From the NCBI RefSeq assembly GCF_000701905.1, contig NZ_JNKC01000004.1, positions 297,834-361,833 on the forward strand: a stretch of DNA of 64,000 nt, written 5' to 3'. Made by a program: the position numbers and the translations under genes. The notes below the pieces were generated by a model. The model was given only the letters and a program-made list of their open reading frames with translations. It made no database searches and was not told the DNA's origin. Positions within the stretch are counted from its first letter, which is position 1, and each line of letters starts with the position of its first letter. Positions 8,337 through 17,225 of the stretch are shown here, in pieces. The stretch comes from Proteiniclasticum ruminis DSM 24773 (GTDB taxonomy: Bacteria; Bacillota; Clostridia; Clostridiales; Clostridiaceae).

Positions 8337-9713
8337 CTAGTTTTGCAGGAACGCGACATAACCTTTCTTGGTCTCATAGACATCTGCCTTACTGACCACT
8401 TCCCATGGTGCATGCATATTGAGCACTGCTACGCCGCAGTCTATGACTTCCATGCCATAATGAGCCAGGATATAGGCAATGGTGCCACCGCCGCCTACAT
8501 CCACTTTTCCAAGCTCTGCAGTCTGGAACGATACGCTATTGTCCTCAAGGATTCTTCTCAGATCCGCCATATACTCTGGATTGGCATCATTGGATCCGCC
8601 TTTTCCACCTGATCCTGTAAACTTGTTGAAGACCATTCCCTTGGAAAGGAATGCGGAATTCTTCTTTTCAAAAGCCTGAGGATAGGTTGGATCATAGGCT
8701 GCGCTGACATCAGAAGAAAGCATTCTGGAATTTGCCAGAGTTCTTCTTAGTGTCAGATCCTTAAACTCTCCCATGGCTTCCAGAAGCTCCGCCACAGTAT
8801 TTTCAAAGAATCTGGACTGCATACCTGTAGCGCCTACACTGCCGATTTCTTCTTTATCCACCAGCAGGGTGCAGGCGGTTCTTTCAACAGATTCCATCTC
8901 CAACATGGCAGCCAGTGAAGTGAACGCACAGACTCTGTCATCATGACCATAAGCCATGATCATGCTTCGGTCCAGTCCTGCTTCTCTTGCTTTTCCTGCA
9001 GGAACCACTTCCAGCTCCGCAGACAGGAAATCCTCTTCTATCATTCCATACTTGTCAGAAAGAAGTTTCAGAACTGCTTTCTTTACAGAATCCTTTTCTT
9101 CACCCTTCAGCGGTTTATTGCCGATGATGATATTAAGATCATCTCCTTCAATTACTTTTGCTGCCTTCTTTTCCAGCTGTTCTCTGGAAAGATGGATGAG
9201 AAGATCAGATATAAACACCACTGGATCCTCTTCCTCTTCTCCAACGACCACATCCATAATGCTCCCGTCCTTCTTCACCACCACACCATGGATGGCCAGA
9301 GGAATGGTTACCCACTGGTATTTCTTGATACCGCCATAGTAATGAGTGTCCAGATACGCAAAGTCTGAGTCCTCGTAAAGCGGATTCTGTTTTACGTCCA
9401 GTCTTGGTGAATCCACATGAGCTCCTAGAATATTCATCCCTTTTTCCATAGGCTGTGTTCCAATATGGAAAAGAGCAATGGCTTTCTTCATCAAGGTAGC
9501 ATAGACTTTATCGCCTGCTTGTAGAGTTCTTCCTTCTGCAAGGACTTCGGAAAGGGACATATAGCCCTTCTCTCTCGCCATCTCCTCTGAAACCTTAACC
9601 ACTTCTCTTTCTGTCTTACCCCGATCCAGATAGCTCATATACTCTTTGGAGAGATTCTCCAGAGCTTCTTCCTCTTTCCTATCATACTTCAGCCAGATAT
9701 TTTTACGTTCCAT
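8337..9713 (-). CDS. apeA: M18 family zinc aminopeptidase
   Basis: 458 residues, full family length. Metal-site motifs of the M18 family are visible: GAHVDSPRLD, DKEEIGSVGATG with the catalytic glutamate pair, AYGHDDRVCAF, and the C-terminal LNMHAPWEVVSKADV histidine. It removes N-terminal amino acids from peptides in the cytoplasm using two zinc or cobalt ions, fitting a peptide-fermenting anaerobe. CAGGGGGAA lies before the ATG. It stands alone between terminators. Confidence 0.92.
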   Translation of the reverse strand: MERKNIWLKYDRKEEEALENLSKEYMSYLDRGKTEREVVKVSEEMAREKGYMSLSEVLAEGRTLQAGDKVYATLMKKAIALFHIGTQPMEKGMNILGAHVDSPRLDVKQNPLYEDSDFAYLDTHYYGGIKKYQWVTIPLAIHGVVVKKDGSIMDVVVGEEEEDPVVFISDLLIHLSREQLEKKAAKVIEGDDLNIIIGNKPLKGEEKDSVKKAVLKLLSDKYGMIEEDFLSAELEVVPAGKAREAGLDRSMIMAYGHDDRVCAFTSLAAMLEMESVERTACTLLVDKEEIGSVGATGMQSRFFENTVAELLEAMGEFKDLTLRRTLANSRMLSSDVSAAYDPTYPQAFEKKNSAFLSKGMVFNKFTGSGGKGGSNDANPEYMADLRRILEDNSVSFQTAELGKVDVGGGGTIAYILAHYGMEVIDCGVAVLNMHAPWEVVSKADVYETKKGYVAFLQN

Positions 9714-9808
9714 ATCAATTCCCCCTGATTTTTCATTCAGTTCTCATTATATCATGGGGGATTTTCGCATAAGCGATAAAGAAATACACTTTATTTATAA
9801 ATCAGCAC

Positions 9809-9836
9809 AAAAAAGAAAAGCTCCGAAGAGCTTTTC
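9809..9836 (-). terminator. terminator after the CsbD gene
   Basis: A 9-bp perfect stem (GAAAAGCTC / GAGCTTTTC, CGAA loop) followed on the minus strand by six Ts. Confidence 0.88.
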
Positions 9837-9846
9837 CACATTCTCA

Positions 9847-10062
9847 CTATCTGTTCTTGTCATCGCGGTCCAGGATATCATTGATCTTATCTGAAACCTT
9901 ATCTTTGGCTTCCTCGAAATCTTCCTTGAGGTCCGCCTTCTTCTGCTGAAGCTTTCCTTTCAGTTCCTGTGTATCATCATCGGTAGCTTCTCCAACAGCT
10001 TCGTTGTACTTACCTTTCAGTCTGTCCTTTTCGATATCAAATTTATCTTTCATATCTGGCAT
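9847..10062 (-). CDS. CsbD family stress-response protein
   Basis: 71 residues, very hydrophilic and helical, with the CsbD pattern of repeated short segments (DRLKGKYNEAVGEATDD and ELKGKLQQKKADLKED). CsbD proteins are abundant general-stress proteins of uncertain molecular role. GGAGG precedes the ATG at 10062. Single gene with its own terminator. Confidence 0.88.
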   Translation of the reverse strand: MPDMKDKFDIEKDRLKGKYNEAVGEATDDDTQELKGKLQQKKADLKEDFEEAKDKVSDKINDILDRDDKNR

Positions 10063-10219
10063 AACATAACCTCCTATGTTCTTTTATGCTATCATTGAAA
10101 CTTCTTCCGGATGAAGTAGTACTGTAACCCCATGGTAACATAAAAAAGCAGCTGGATTCCACGATATCATCAGATATTAACAAAGTCTTTCCGTTTCATT
10201 CACTGAAGTCATGTTTTCC

Positions 10220-10870
10220 TCATACTTTGATCTGAAGCGCTTCCAGAACATCCTTTGTGACTTCATCAATCTCTTTGGTCCCATCGACTTTTCTCAGCAA
10301 TCCTTTCAGTTCAAAAAAATGAACGAGAAGTTTTGTCTCCGACTCATACACCCGAAGCCTCTCCTCCACGGATTCTTTGGTATCGTCTTTTCTGACGATG
10401 AGAGGTCCACTGCAAAGATCACAGACTTCCTTCTTCTTCGGTGGATTGAACGTCAGATGGTAACTTGCACCGCAACTGCTGCAGACTCTTCTACCTTCCA
10501 TACGCAGCAGAAGCTCCTCATGGGGGACATCGAAAAACACAACTGCATCCAGCATCTTATGAGAAGTCTCCAGATGGCTTAAAAGTGCTTCTCCCTGATG
10601 AAGAGTTCTTGGAAATCCATCCAGAAGATATCCTTCCCCAGCATCCTTTTCCTCCAGTCTCCTCTCCACAAGACCGATGGTCACCTCGTCTGGCACCAGA
10701 AGACCTTTATGTATGTATTCCTTTGCTTTAATGCCAAGTTCTGTTTCTTCACGGATATTCTTCATGAAAATATCTCCAGTGGAGATATGTGGTACAGAAA
10801 GAACTTTAGAAATGATTTTTGCCTGTGTGCCTTTTCCCGCACCAGGGGGACCCAAAAGAACAATACGCAT
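10220..10870 (-). CDS. adk: adenylate kinase, zinc-LID type
   Basis: 216 residues from the ATG at 10870, preceded by GGAGGTG; a longer frame from a GTG at 10891 overlaps that site and is rejected. P-loop GPPGAGKGTQ (residues 7-16), ISTGD AMP-site segment, DGFPRT, and a LID with two cysteine pairs (CSSC and CDLC) that bind zinc as in Gram-positive and clostridial enzymes. It catalyses ATP + AMP to 2 ADP. It stands alone, unlike the usual secY-adk-map location inside the ribosomal protein cluster, so it may be a second copy or a moved gene. Confidence 0.93.
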   Translation of the reverse strand: MRIVLLGPPGAGKGTQAKIISKVLSVPHISTGDIFMKNIREETELGIKAKEYIHKGLLVPDEVTIGLVERRLEEKDAGEGYLLDGFPRTLHQGEALLSHLETSHKMLDAVVFFDVPHEELLLRMEGRRVCSSCGASYHLTFNPPKKKEVCDLCSGPLIVRKDDTKESVEERLRVYESETKLLVHFFELKGLLRKVDGTKEIDEVTKDVLEALQIKV

Positions 10871-10952
10871 ACAGCACCTCCATCTATTCACGAACTATTC
10901 TGAATCTTTAACTTAAGCATACCACAGACAACAGTGAGAAAAAAGGATATCT

Positions 10953-11843
10953 TTATCGTTCAAAGTGCGCCAATAGAAAGGACAAAATCCTTTCATTGAC
11001 TTCATCACTTTCTGTAAAACTCAACGCATGACTGGCATTTTTCCAGTACTCTATTTCAATGGACGGTACGACTCTTCTTCCATATTGGAAGGCTTTTTCC
11101 GCATCATGAAGAAGACTGTTCCCAGCCATCAGTGCCAGGACCGGAACCTTCAGCTTTCTGAGGTGTTTCTCCGGTATTCTTCTTGGCACTGGGGACCTGA
11201 ACCGGAAATACTTAAGTCCCAAGGTGATGGATCTTCCTACTGTGTCTTTGAACGGAAAGTCTTTCCGGTTCAGAAGAAAGGGGATCATTTTGTCTTTACT
11301 GAAGCCCATTCTCACAAATTCCTTCACTGTATGGGTGGAGACTCCGGAAAAAACAAATACAGGATCCAGAAGGATGAGGCCTTCCGTCATTTCCGGGTAA
11401 TACCTGGCAAAATTCACTGCATAATATCCCCCCATGGAAGAGCCCATGAGGATGGCGGAAGAAATTTCAAGCTTCACCAAAACTTCTTTCAGCCAAGCAG
11501 CATGATCTTTGTCTTTCCAGAGTGGTTTCTTCAGTCTGCTTCTTCCCGGTTCACCCAAAAGGTCTAGTGAATATACTGGGGCCCTCTCAGACAAGGGAAG
11601 AAGATTCGGCTGCCACATAATGGTGGATGCATAATGCCCATGGAGAAGAATAAGGGGCACCTTCCCCTCGCTCCCCTTACTGGCATAATAATATACCCGC
11701 ACCATCCCAAAGGTGGTTTCCACATCATAAATGGTCCGGGCTCTTGGCAGGAACCTCATGGCTTTGTCATAGTGCACGAGAAATTCCATTCTCCGAGATT
11801 TTTTTGTGAAATCACTGATCAATAATGACCGAATGCCTTCCAT
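10953..11843 (-). CDS. alpha/beta hydrolase
   Basis: 296 residues from the ATG at 11843, for which AAAGGA is well spaced; an ATG at 11852 is too close to that site. The fold is shown by LILLHGHYAS (oxyanion loop), the nucleophile elbow MGSSMGGYYA, an acid after LILLDP or in the NSLLHDAEKA region, and the catalytic histidine in NASHALSF. It has no signal peptide. The substrate cannot be predicted; the family includes esterases, lipases and C-C hydrolases. Monocistronic between adk and the HAD gene. Confidence 0.78.
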   Translation of the reverse strand: MEGIRSLLISDFTKKSRRMEFLVHYDKAMRFLPRARTIYDVETTFGMVRVYYYASKGSEGKVPLILLHGHYASTIMWQPNLLPLSERAPVYSLDLLGEPGRSRLKKPLWKDKDHAAWLKEVLVKLEISSAILMGSSMGGYYAVNFARYYPEMTEGLILLDPVFVFSGVSTHTVKEFVRMGFSKDKMIPFLLNRKDFPFKDTVGRSITLGLKYFRFRSPVPRRIPEKHLRKLKVPVLALMAGNSLLHDAEKAFQYGRRVVPSIEIEYWKNASHALSFTESDEVNERILSFLLAHFER

Positions 11844-11951
11844 ACTCCTCATCCTTTCTATAAATCAAAGGAACGCCCAAGGCAGATGGACAATAAAACA
11901 ACGAAGTCAGAACGCGATTAAAAAAACACCATTATAAAGCAGGCTCTCCTC

Positions 11952-12635
11952 CTACAAAAGATTCAGGATCTCATGAAGATGAGAAATCTCATAGGTGGGC
12001 ACAATCTCTCCTTTGTTGTCTTTTCCTGAAGGATTGAACCAGCAGGTGTCAATGCCAAATCGTATGCCACCCAGAATATCCGATCCTAAACTGTCTCCCA
12101 CCATAAGTACTCTTTCCTTTGGTGCATCACCAAGAAGATCCATGGTCAGTTCAAAAATTCTCTCATCAGGCTTAGAGACCTGAACCTCTTCAGAAATGAC
12201 GATGGCTTCAAAATAATGGCTGAGAACCGATTGACTGATCCTCTTTCTCTGGACTTTTTTCAGTCCATTGGTGATGATGCCCATTTTGACTTTGCCGGAA
12301 AGTTTTTGAAGAAGCTCATGGGATTCATCATAGGGGAAAGAAGCCTCTGCAAGATGATCCGTGTAGCGCTCCGCAAAATCCGCTGCCTGAAACTCTCCAC
12401 GAAGCGCCTCTTTCAGTCTCTGAAATCTCTCGATTTTGAGGACGCTTTGGGTGATTTTTCCTTCCTCAAATTCTTTCCATATTTTTGTGTTGATCTCATG
12501 ATAAGTGTCAAAATAAACTGATGTATGCTCTTCCAGACCATAGTCCTTCAGTGTGCTGAGAAAAGCTTCCTTCTCAGACTTTTTAAAATCAAAAAGCGTA
12601 TCATCTGCGTCAAATAAAAGAATGTCGTATTTCAA
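11952..12635 (-). CDS. yjjG: YjjG-type HAD hydrolase (pyrimidine 5'-nucleotidase family)
   Basis: 227 residues. HAD motif I is LFDADDTLFDF, motif II GIITNG, motif III lysine in VSKPDERIF, and motif IV MVGDSLGSDILGG. The DADDTLFDF form and the following GGIRFGIDTCWFNP match the YjjG/YfnB subfamily, which dephosphorylates noncanonical pyrimidine nucleotides as a clean-up enzyme. Cytoplasmic. It starts 54 bases after the preceding minus-strand gene ends. Confidence 0.82.
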   Translation of the reverse strand: MKYDILLFDADDTLFDFKKSEKEAFLSTLKDYGLEEHTSVYFDTYHEINTKIWKEFEEGKITQSVLKIERFQRLKEALRGEFQAADFAERYTDHLAEASFPYDESHELLQKLSGKVKMGIITNGLKKVQRKRISQSVLSHYFEAIVISEEVQVSKPDERIFELTMDLLGDAPKERVLMVGDSLGSDILGGIRFGIDTCWFNPSGKDNKGEIVPTYEISHLHEILNLL

Positions 12636-12689
12636 AATTTCAATTCCTCACTTTTCTAATAGTCTTTTTCTATTATATACCATTTTACT

Positions 12690-13439
12690 CTATTTCTCCG
12701 GAAGGCCCTGGGGTTTTTCAATGGTCTCCAGAGAGTTCACAGAAAGAATTTCCAAAGAAAACTCATTCTCTACAGACAGATCACGCACCAGATTCGTAAA
12801 CTCCACTCGGACCTCCTTCAGCAGTTTTTCTTCCTTGTCAAAAACTGCCGAGATCCTGTAAGACTCGATGTTCCAGTCTTCTGTGTTCACACCATCCAGC
12901 TTCAATGTTTCTGATAGAATCTTTTTAAACTCTTCTGGTGAAAAAAAGTCCGTGGTATAGTAGGTGAGTTTTTCCTGATCCTCTTCCTCCTTTAGTGAGG
13001 AGAGAAACCGAAGTATGGGAAGAATCTCCGCTTTTGGCGAAAGTTCTGTGAGATTAGAGGGATTGAACGCATCCTCTGAAAGCATTGGAATGCCCTTTTG
13101 CCAAGGCAGAAATGCCAGATTGAATTTATGATAAATCTCTTTCTCTTCGGTATAAATATCCATAATCTTTTTAGACCCCAGAAAGGGAAGTTCAGTATAC
13201 ACTTCAATATAGGCCGCTTTCGGCGCAAAGGTCATGGCAGCAGTGCCATGGATGCCTAAATGGTTCTCTCCCAGTCCCATTCTGCTCTTATAAGCAATCT
13301 CCATGGACTGAACCTCTGAAAGAGCGCGATAGGTCCTGATGGCATAACTGTATCTGTGATCTGTATAAAATAATATTGTCAAAGCTGTGACTGCAACCAG
13401 TATGAGGCTTAGAAGGCCTATGATGATTTTTTTCCCCAC
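12690..13439 (-). CDS. hypothetical membrane-anchored extracellular protein
   Basis: 249 residues from a GTG start with AGGTGA about seven bases upstream. One N-terminal membrane segment (residues 4-26) without a lipobox or obvious cleavage site leaves a ~220-residue extracytoplasmic domain. Alternating beta pattern (LGIHGTAAMTF, AAYIEVYTEL, KKIMDIYTEEKEIYHKFN, and late VRVEFTNLVRD) recalls LolA/LppX-like lipid-binding barrels, but no signature confirms this. No recognised family. It stands alone upstream of yjjG. Confidence 0.6.
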   Translation of the reverse strand: MGKKIIIGLLSLILVAVTALTILFYTDHRYSYAIRTYRALSEVQSMEIAYKSRMGLGENHLGIHGTAAMTFAPKAAYIEVYTELPFLGSKKIMDIYTEEKEIYHKFNLAFLPWQKGIPMLSEDAFNPSNLTELSPKAEILPILRFLSSLKEEEDQEKLTYYTTDFFSPEEFKKILSETLKLDGVNTEDWNIESYRISAVFDKEEKLLKEVRVEFTNLVRDLSVENEFSLEILSVNSLETIEKPQGLPEK

Positions 13440-13563
13440 AAAAGCTCACCTCTCCAGTTCTTTTCTTCAGTGTAGCACAGCCTTTCGAGCACTTTTCTAA
13501 ATAATATCTTAAGTTTTTAAAGAGAAAAGAACACAACTTCGTATCCTCACTTAATTATGCTTG

Positions 13564-13591
13564 AAAAAAAGAGCCTGCATGCAGACTCTTT
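13564..13591 (-). terminator. terminator after the second ABC permease
   Basis: On the minus strand a stem AAAGAG..CTCTTT enclosing a CTGCATGCAG palindrome is followed by a run of Ts. It marks the end of the importer remnant. Confidence 0.75.
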
Positions 13592-13599
13592 CGCTTATT

Positions 13600-15075
13600 C
13601 TATGCTTTTTCAAGTGCAGGATCTGAAGCTGGTGGTGTGGGGGGCGCTTCGATCTTTGGTTTGACCTTCCCCTTCCAGGCATGCATGGCCAAAGATACAG
13701 CGATTACGCCGTAGGCCACAAACACACGGAAGTATTCACCCAGCTGAGCATTGTTGAAGAGTTCTTTTCCCGCCTGGGGTGCCACAATAAACAGTGTGTG
13801 GAACAGAATCACACCCAAGATGGCCTGTTTGTTCGTCGCCTTCTGTACAGAGGCACCGCCCACAAGAAGAGCGGCAATGGCAAACTGTCCTACCTGAGTA
13901 TGGGCTCCATAAGTGGAGAAGGTACCGATGTTCTGAAGATAGATGAGCTGTCCCCAACAGGCAAGAACCGTCGAGATCACCATGGCGATGATTCTCGTTC
14001 TGTCCACATTGATACCAGCAGCATTGGCCACCACTCTGCTCTGCCCTACGGTTCTCATATTCTGTCCAAGTCTAGTCCTCAGCAGCATATTGTTGAAAAT
14101 ACATAGAAGCACAATGGCAAAATAGGTGGTCACAGGAATCTGGACATAAAGGAGTATTTTCTCAATGGGTTTCACATAAGTCAGTGCATAGGTGATGCCT
14201 AAAACAATCAGCATCGCCACAGGCTCCTTGAAGTTAAAACTTTCTTTCTTTGAAATGAACTTTGCGTCTACCATCTTGTAGAGCTGCAAGATGGCTAAGG
14301 CAATCACCCCTATGGTGATGCCATCCAGAAGCAGGAGCCTGTCCGTAGAGAGGAATTTTTCCACAGATGGCACAAAGGTCAGTCCGTAGATCCCAAGAAC
14401 TGCAGCCAGGGTCAGGATGTCTTTCAGTAACGGTGCACCTGTCTTCTTCACTTTATTGAATATCATCTTGATGAGAAGCAGCGCCACAGAGACAAAAAAC
14501 AGAATTTCGATAAGCTTCAGCATGGATACTGTATCCAGGGAATACTTAAGGTTCCCTGTGAGGTCAATGGTATTTTTTACACCGATTCCACCTGAAATAA
14601 TGAGGCTCGGATTATCCACCGGAATGATCCCACCAATGACATAAAGGAAAAAGAGCTGATAGAGACCATCGGCAAAAAAGCCCAGAACCATACCTGCAAT
14701 CATTTCGGCACCCTTCATCTTGTTGAAAAGTTTACCTACCAGATAACCAAAGAGTATGGCCACAGGTGTTGCCATAAGAAGACTGATGATAAAGCCTTCA
14801 ATCCCTTTGAAGCCCCAGTACACCACCCAGAATACAGCAATCTGCGCTGCAATGGCACCAATGGTGATACCAAAGTTCAGACCCATACCCGCCAGGACAG
14901 GAATGAGAAGCGCCAGTACCATAAATCCATTACGGCCGATTCTTGTGAACAGCTCCCCCGCAACGAAGGTCAATGGATTCTTTGAGGCGATGATGGCACC
15001 GATACATAAAAGTACAAAGAGGAGAACTACCTTGTTTTCATTGAGAAAGTGCATCACTTTATTCTTCATGGTCAT
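13600..15075 (-). CDS. ABC importer permease, nucleoside/sugar (BPD_transp_2) type
   Basis: 491 residues with about twelve hydrophobic segments. The family signature appears twice in spirit: GMGLNFGITIGAIAAQIA near residue 64 and the coupling-helix region RTRLGQNMRTVGQSRVVANAAGINVDRTRI near residue 335. This is the NupP/NupQ-like permease class used with BMP-type binding proteins. The protein is longer than most of its class (about 310-370) because of an inserted hydrophobic and charged section at residues 185-290. A proline-rich tail (APPTPPASDP) ends it. The frame looks intact, but the cognate ATPase is broken and no binding protein is present. Confidence 0.8.
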   Translation of the reverse strand: MTMKNKVMHFLNENKVVLLFVLLCIGAIIASKNPLTFVAGELFTRIGRNGFMVLALLIPVLAGMGLNFGITIGAIAAQIAVFWVVYWGFKGIEGFIISLLMATPVAILFGYLVGKLFNKMKGAEMIAGMVLGFFADGLYQLFFLYVIGGIIPVDNPSLIISGGIGVKNTIDLTGNLKYSLDTVSMLKLIEILFFVSVALLLIKMIFNKVKKTGAPLLKDILTLAAVLGIYGLTFVPSVEKFLSTDRLLLLDGITIGVIALAILQLYKMVDAKFISKKESFNFKEPVAMLIVLGITYALTYVKPIEKILLYVQIPVTTYFAIVLLCIFNNMLLRTRLGQNMRTVGQSRVVANAAGINVDRTRIIAMVISTVLACWGQLIYLQNIGTFSTYGAHTQVGQFAIAALLVGGASVQKATNKQAILGVILFHTLFIVAPQAGKELFNNAQLGEYFRVFVAYGVIAVSLAMHAWKGKVKPKIEAPPTPPASDPALEKA

Positions 15076-16169
15076 TATTTGGCACCTCCCTTGGTCTTCG
15101 ACAGTGCATAGAGAATGATTCCATTGGAAATGATGATTCGGATGACATCCGACAGATTTCCTTCTGGAAGAATCTTATTGGCCACAGGAAGTGCTACTGC
15201 AAGAATTCCCTGAAAAAGGAATGCTCCGATGAGCACATGAGAGATTTTTGCTCTCTTGATGCTGGCTCCCCCGATAAGCACCGCTGCAACGGAATGGAAT
15301 CCCATCATTAGAGGTGCATTGTAAAGCTGCAGAAACCCATAGCTTTGAGCATAAATGATGATCCCCACCGCTGCCAGTGCTGTAGATATTGCGGTTCCAA
15401 GAATCCTCATCTTGTTCACGTTGATGCCAGATGCTTTTGTAAACTGCTCATTGGCACCAGCAGCGCTCATGGCCATACCTGCTTTACTTCGCATAAACAG
15501 CCATACCAGGAAGCACGAGAACAGGAAGAAAAGAATCAGTCCTGTTGGAATATAAAGGCCGAACTTGTCGTCTCCAGGCGTCACGTAGAACGCGCCGTCT
15601 TTGATGCCAAGGCTGAAATCCAGAATGTTATTGAACACGTGACCAAAGCTGCTGGAAAGACTGATGGTGTTTCTCATGCCTTGTCCACCCAGAGGCCAGA
15701 TCAGATCTCCATTTTTATAGGGAAGAGAAAGCCATACCATATTCATAAAGGCAATGACAGAGAATCCCACATAGGTGGATACAGTCATTTCAGAGCCCTT
15801 CACACGGTTGAGAAGAAGTCCGTAACCAATGCCAAAGAGGCTGCCAAGAGCTATGGCGATGGACAGTGCCAGGAATATACTAAGAAACGGATTACCGACA
15901 CCAATTTCAATGGTAAAGGTGGCACCAATGAGTCCGGCCACAATACCTAGAGAAATACCAAAATTCAGTCCAATCCCAGACTGAACCGCAGGCACCATGG
16001 CAAGGACCAGAATGCCATACATGGCCCAACGCCTTATGGCGTCGCCCAGAAGGCTCTGCACATTAAGCCCCAGTGGCAGGGCAATGATCAGCATAAAAAG
16101 AAAGAAACTGATGATGATGATTCTTGGAAGACCGATGTTGTCGTAGATCTTATGCAGTTTTTCACGCAT
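15075..16169 (-). CDS. ABC importer permease, nucleoside/sugar (BPD_transp_2) type
   Basis: 364 residues from the ATG at 16169, preceded by AAGGTG; the longer frame from 16229 lies inside the ATPase gene. About nine hydrophobic segments, with SGIGLNFGISLGIVAGLIGA and the coupling region RSKAGMAMSAAGANEQFTKASGINVNKMRI typical of the nucleoside/sugar permease class. Its start overlaps the ATPase end by 8 bases and its stop (TAATG) overlaps the next permease start by one base, so the three were one operon. Confidence 0.8.
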   Translation of the reverse strand: MREKLHKIYDNIGLPRIIIISFFLFMLIIALPLGLNVQSLLGDAIRRWAMYGILVLAMVPAVQSGIGLNFGISLGIVAGLIGATFTIEIGVGNPFLSIFLALSIAIALGSLFGIGYGLLLNRVKGSEMTVSTYVGFSVIAFMNMVWLSLPYKNGDLIWPLGGQGMRNTISLSSSFGHVFNNILDFSLGIKDGAFYVTPGDDKFGLYIPTGLILFFLFSCFLVWLFMRSKAGMAMSAAGANEQFTKASGINVNKMRILGTAISTALAAVGIIIYAQSYGFLQLYNAPLMMGFHSVAAVLIGGASIKRAKISHVLIGAFLFQGILAVALPVANKILPEGNLSDVIRIIISNGIILYALSKTKGGAK

Positions 16170-17208
16170 GTTTCGCACCTTCTTTCCTGGATCCTGCCAT
16201 GGCAAGACCAAACTCCGCATCTTTGTCATCGGGCTTCAGAATGGTCACGATTTTACCGTCTGAAACAATGGCGATACGGTCACATAAAGACCTGAGCTCC
16301 ACAAGTTCAGAACTGACCATCATGATGGTGATGCCCTTTTCACGATTGAGCCTCATAAGATACTCCAGCACCAGTTTTTTTGCCCCAATATCAATACCTC
16401 TTGTGGGTTCAGATACAATGAGAAGCTTTGGTGACATGGTCAGCGCTCTGGCTAGACAAACTTTCTGCTGGTTTCCACCAGATAGCGCCCCCACAGGCTG
16501 CTTGGGTCCAGTACAACGGATGTCGAGAAGCTTGATCATATCCTTGGCATGTTCTCTTGCTTTTTTCTGATCAAAAAGTTTCAGTGGTCCGATCTTCATC
16601 AGGAAATTCTCTTTTACCTGCATGGCAGAGAATGCGATGTTTTCCTCAATGGACTCTTCCAGTAAAAGACCCACTCCCCTGCGGTCTTCAGAAACACAGG
16701 CAATCCCATGTTCAAGGGCATTGCCAAGCTTATCCAGCTCCAGTGCCTCTCCAAAAAAGGTCACAGCGCCTTCGGTCTCATATAGCCCCATGATACCGTT
16801 GGGAATACCGATTTTCCCCTGGCCAGCCAGGCCTCCTATGCCAAAAATCTCGCCTTCTATGACATCAAGGTCAATCCCTCTTACCATCTCTCCTGGCATA
16901 ATCACATGAAAGTCTTTTAAAGACAGAGCGATGTTCTTGGAATTCACTTCTCTCTTTTCATCCTCAAGGCTATCCACGAGTTTTACCACTTTACGGCCAA
17001 TCATAAGCTCCGCAATCTCCACTACATTGGAGTCCTTCACTTCTCTTCTTGCAACAAATTCGCCATCTCTAAGCACCGTCAGGCTGTCTGCCACGGCCAT
17101 GACTTCATCCAGTCTATGGGTGATAAAAATAATAGCAATGCCCTTGCTGGCGATGAGTTTCATGACAGGCAAAAAAAACTGTGGTGAAACCAATTCAGGC
17201 TTCACCAC
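16162..17208 (-). pseudogene. 5'-truncated ABC transporter ATPase (second nucleotide-binding domain only)
   Basis: RbsA/NupO-type ATPases have two nucleotide-binding domains in about 500 residues. Here homology begins only at the H-loop region of domain 1 (IAIIFITHRLDEVM), so its Walker A, signature and Walker B are missing. Domain 2 is complete: degenerate P-loop GGLAGQGKIGI as usual for this family, LSGGNQQK signature, LLIVSEPTRGIDIG Walker B. The frame opens with GTG inside the perfect hairpin terminator of gpsA, has no ribosome binding site and no promoter. The simplest reading is a deletion that joined the gpsA terminator to the middle of the ATPase gene. Without domain 1 the transporter is not expected to work. 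Confidence 0.8.
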
Positions 17209-17211
17209 AGT
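17171..17211 (-). terminator. gpsA terminator, at the deletion junction
   Basis: On the minus strand an 11-bp perfect stem (ACTGTGGTGAA / TTCACCACAGT) is followed by eight Ts. It begins 15 bases after the gpsA stop and overlaps the apparent start of the ATPase fragment. Confidence 0.92.
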
Positions 17212-17225
17212 ACTCTTTCAAAGGG

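Noticed and set aside
10095..10120. Small hairpin CTTCTTCCGGATGAAG upstream of csbD
   Set aside because: Short stem, no T run and not placed to end or control a gene in a clear way.
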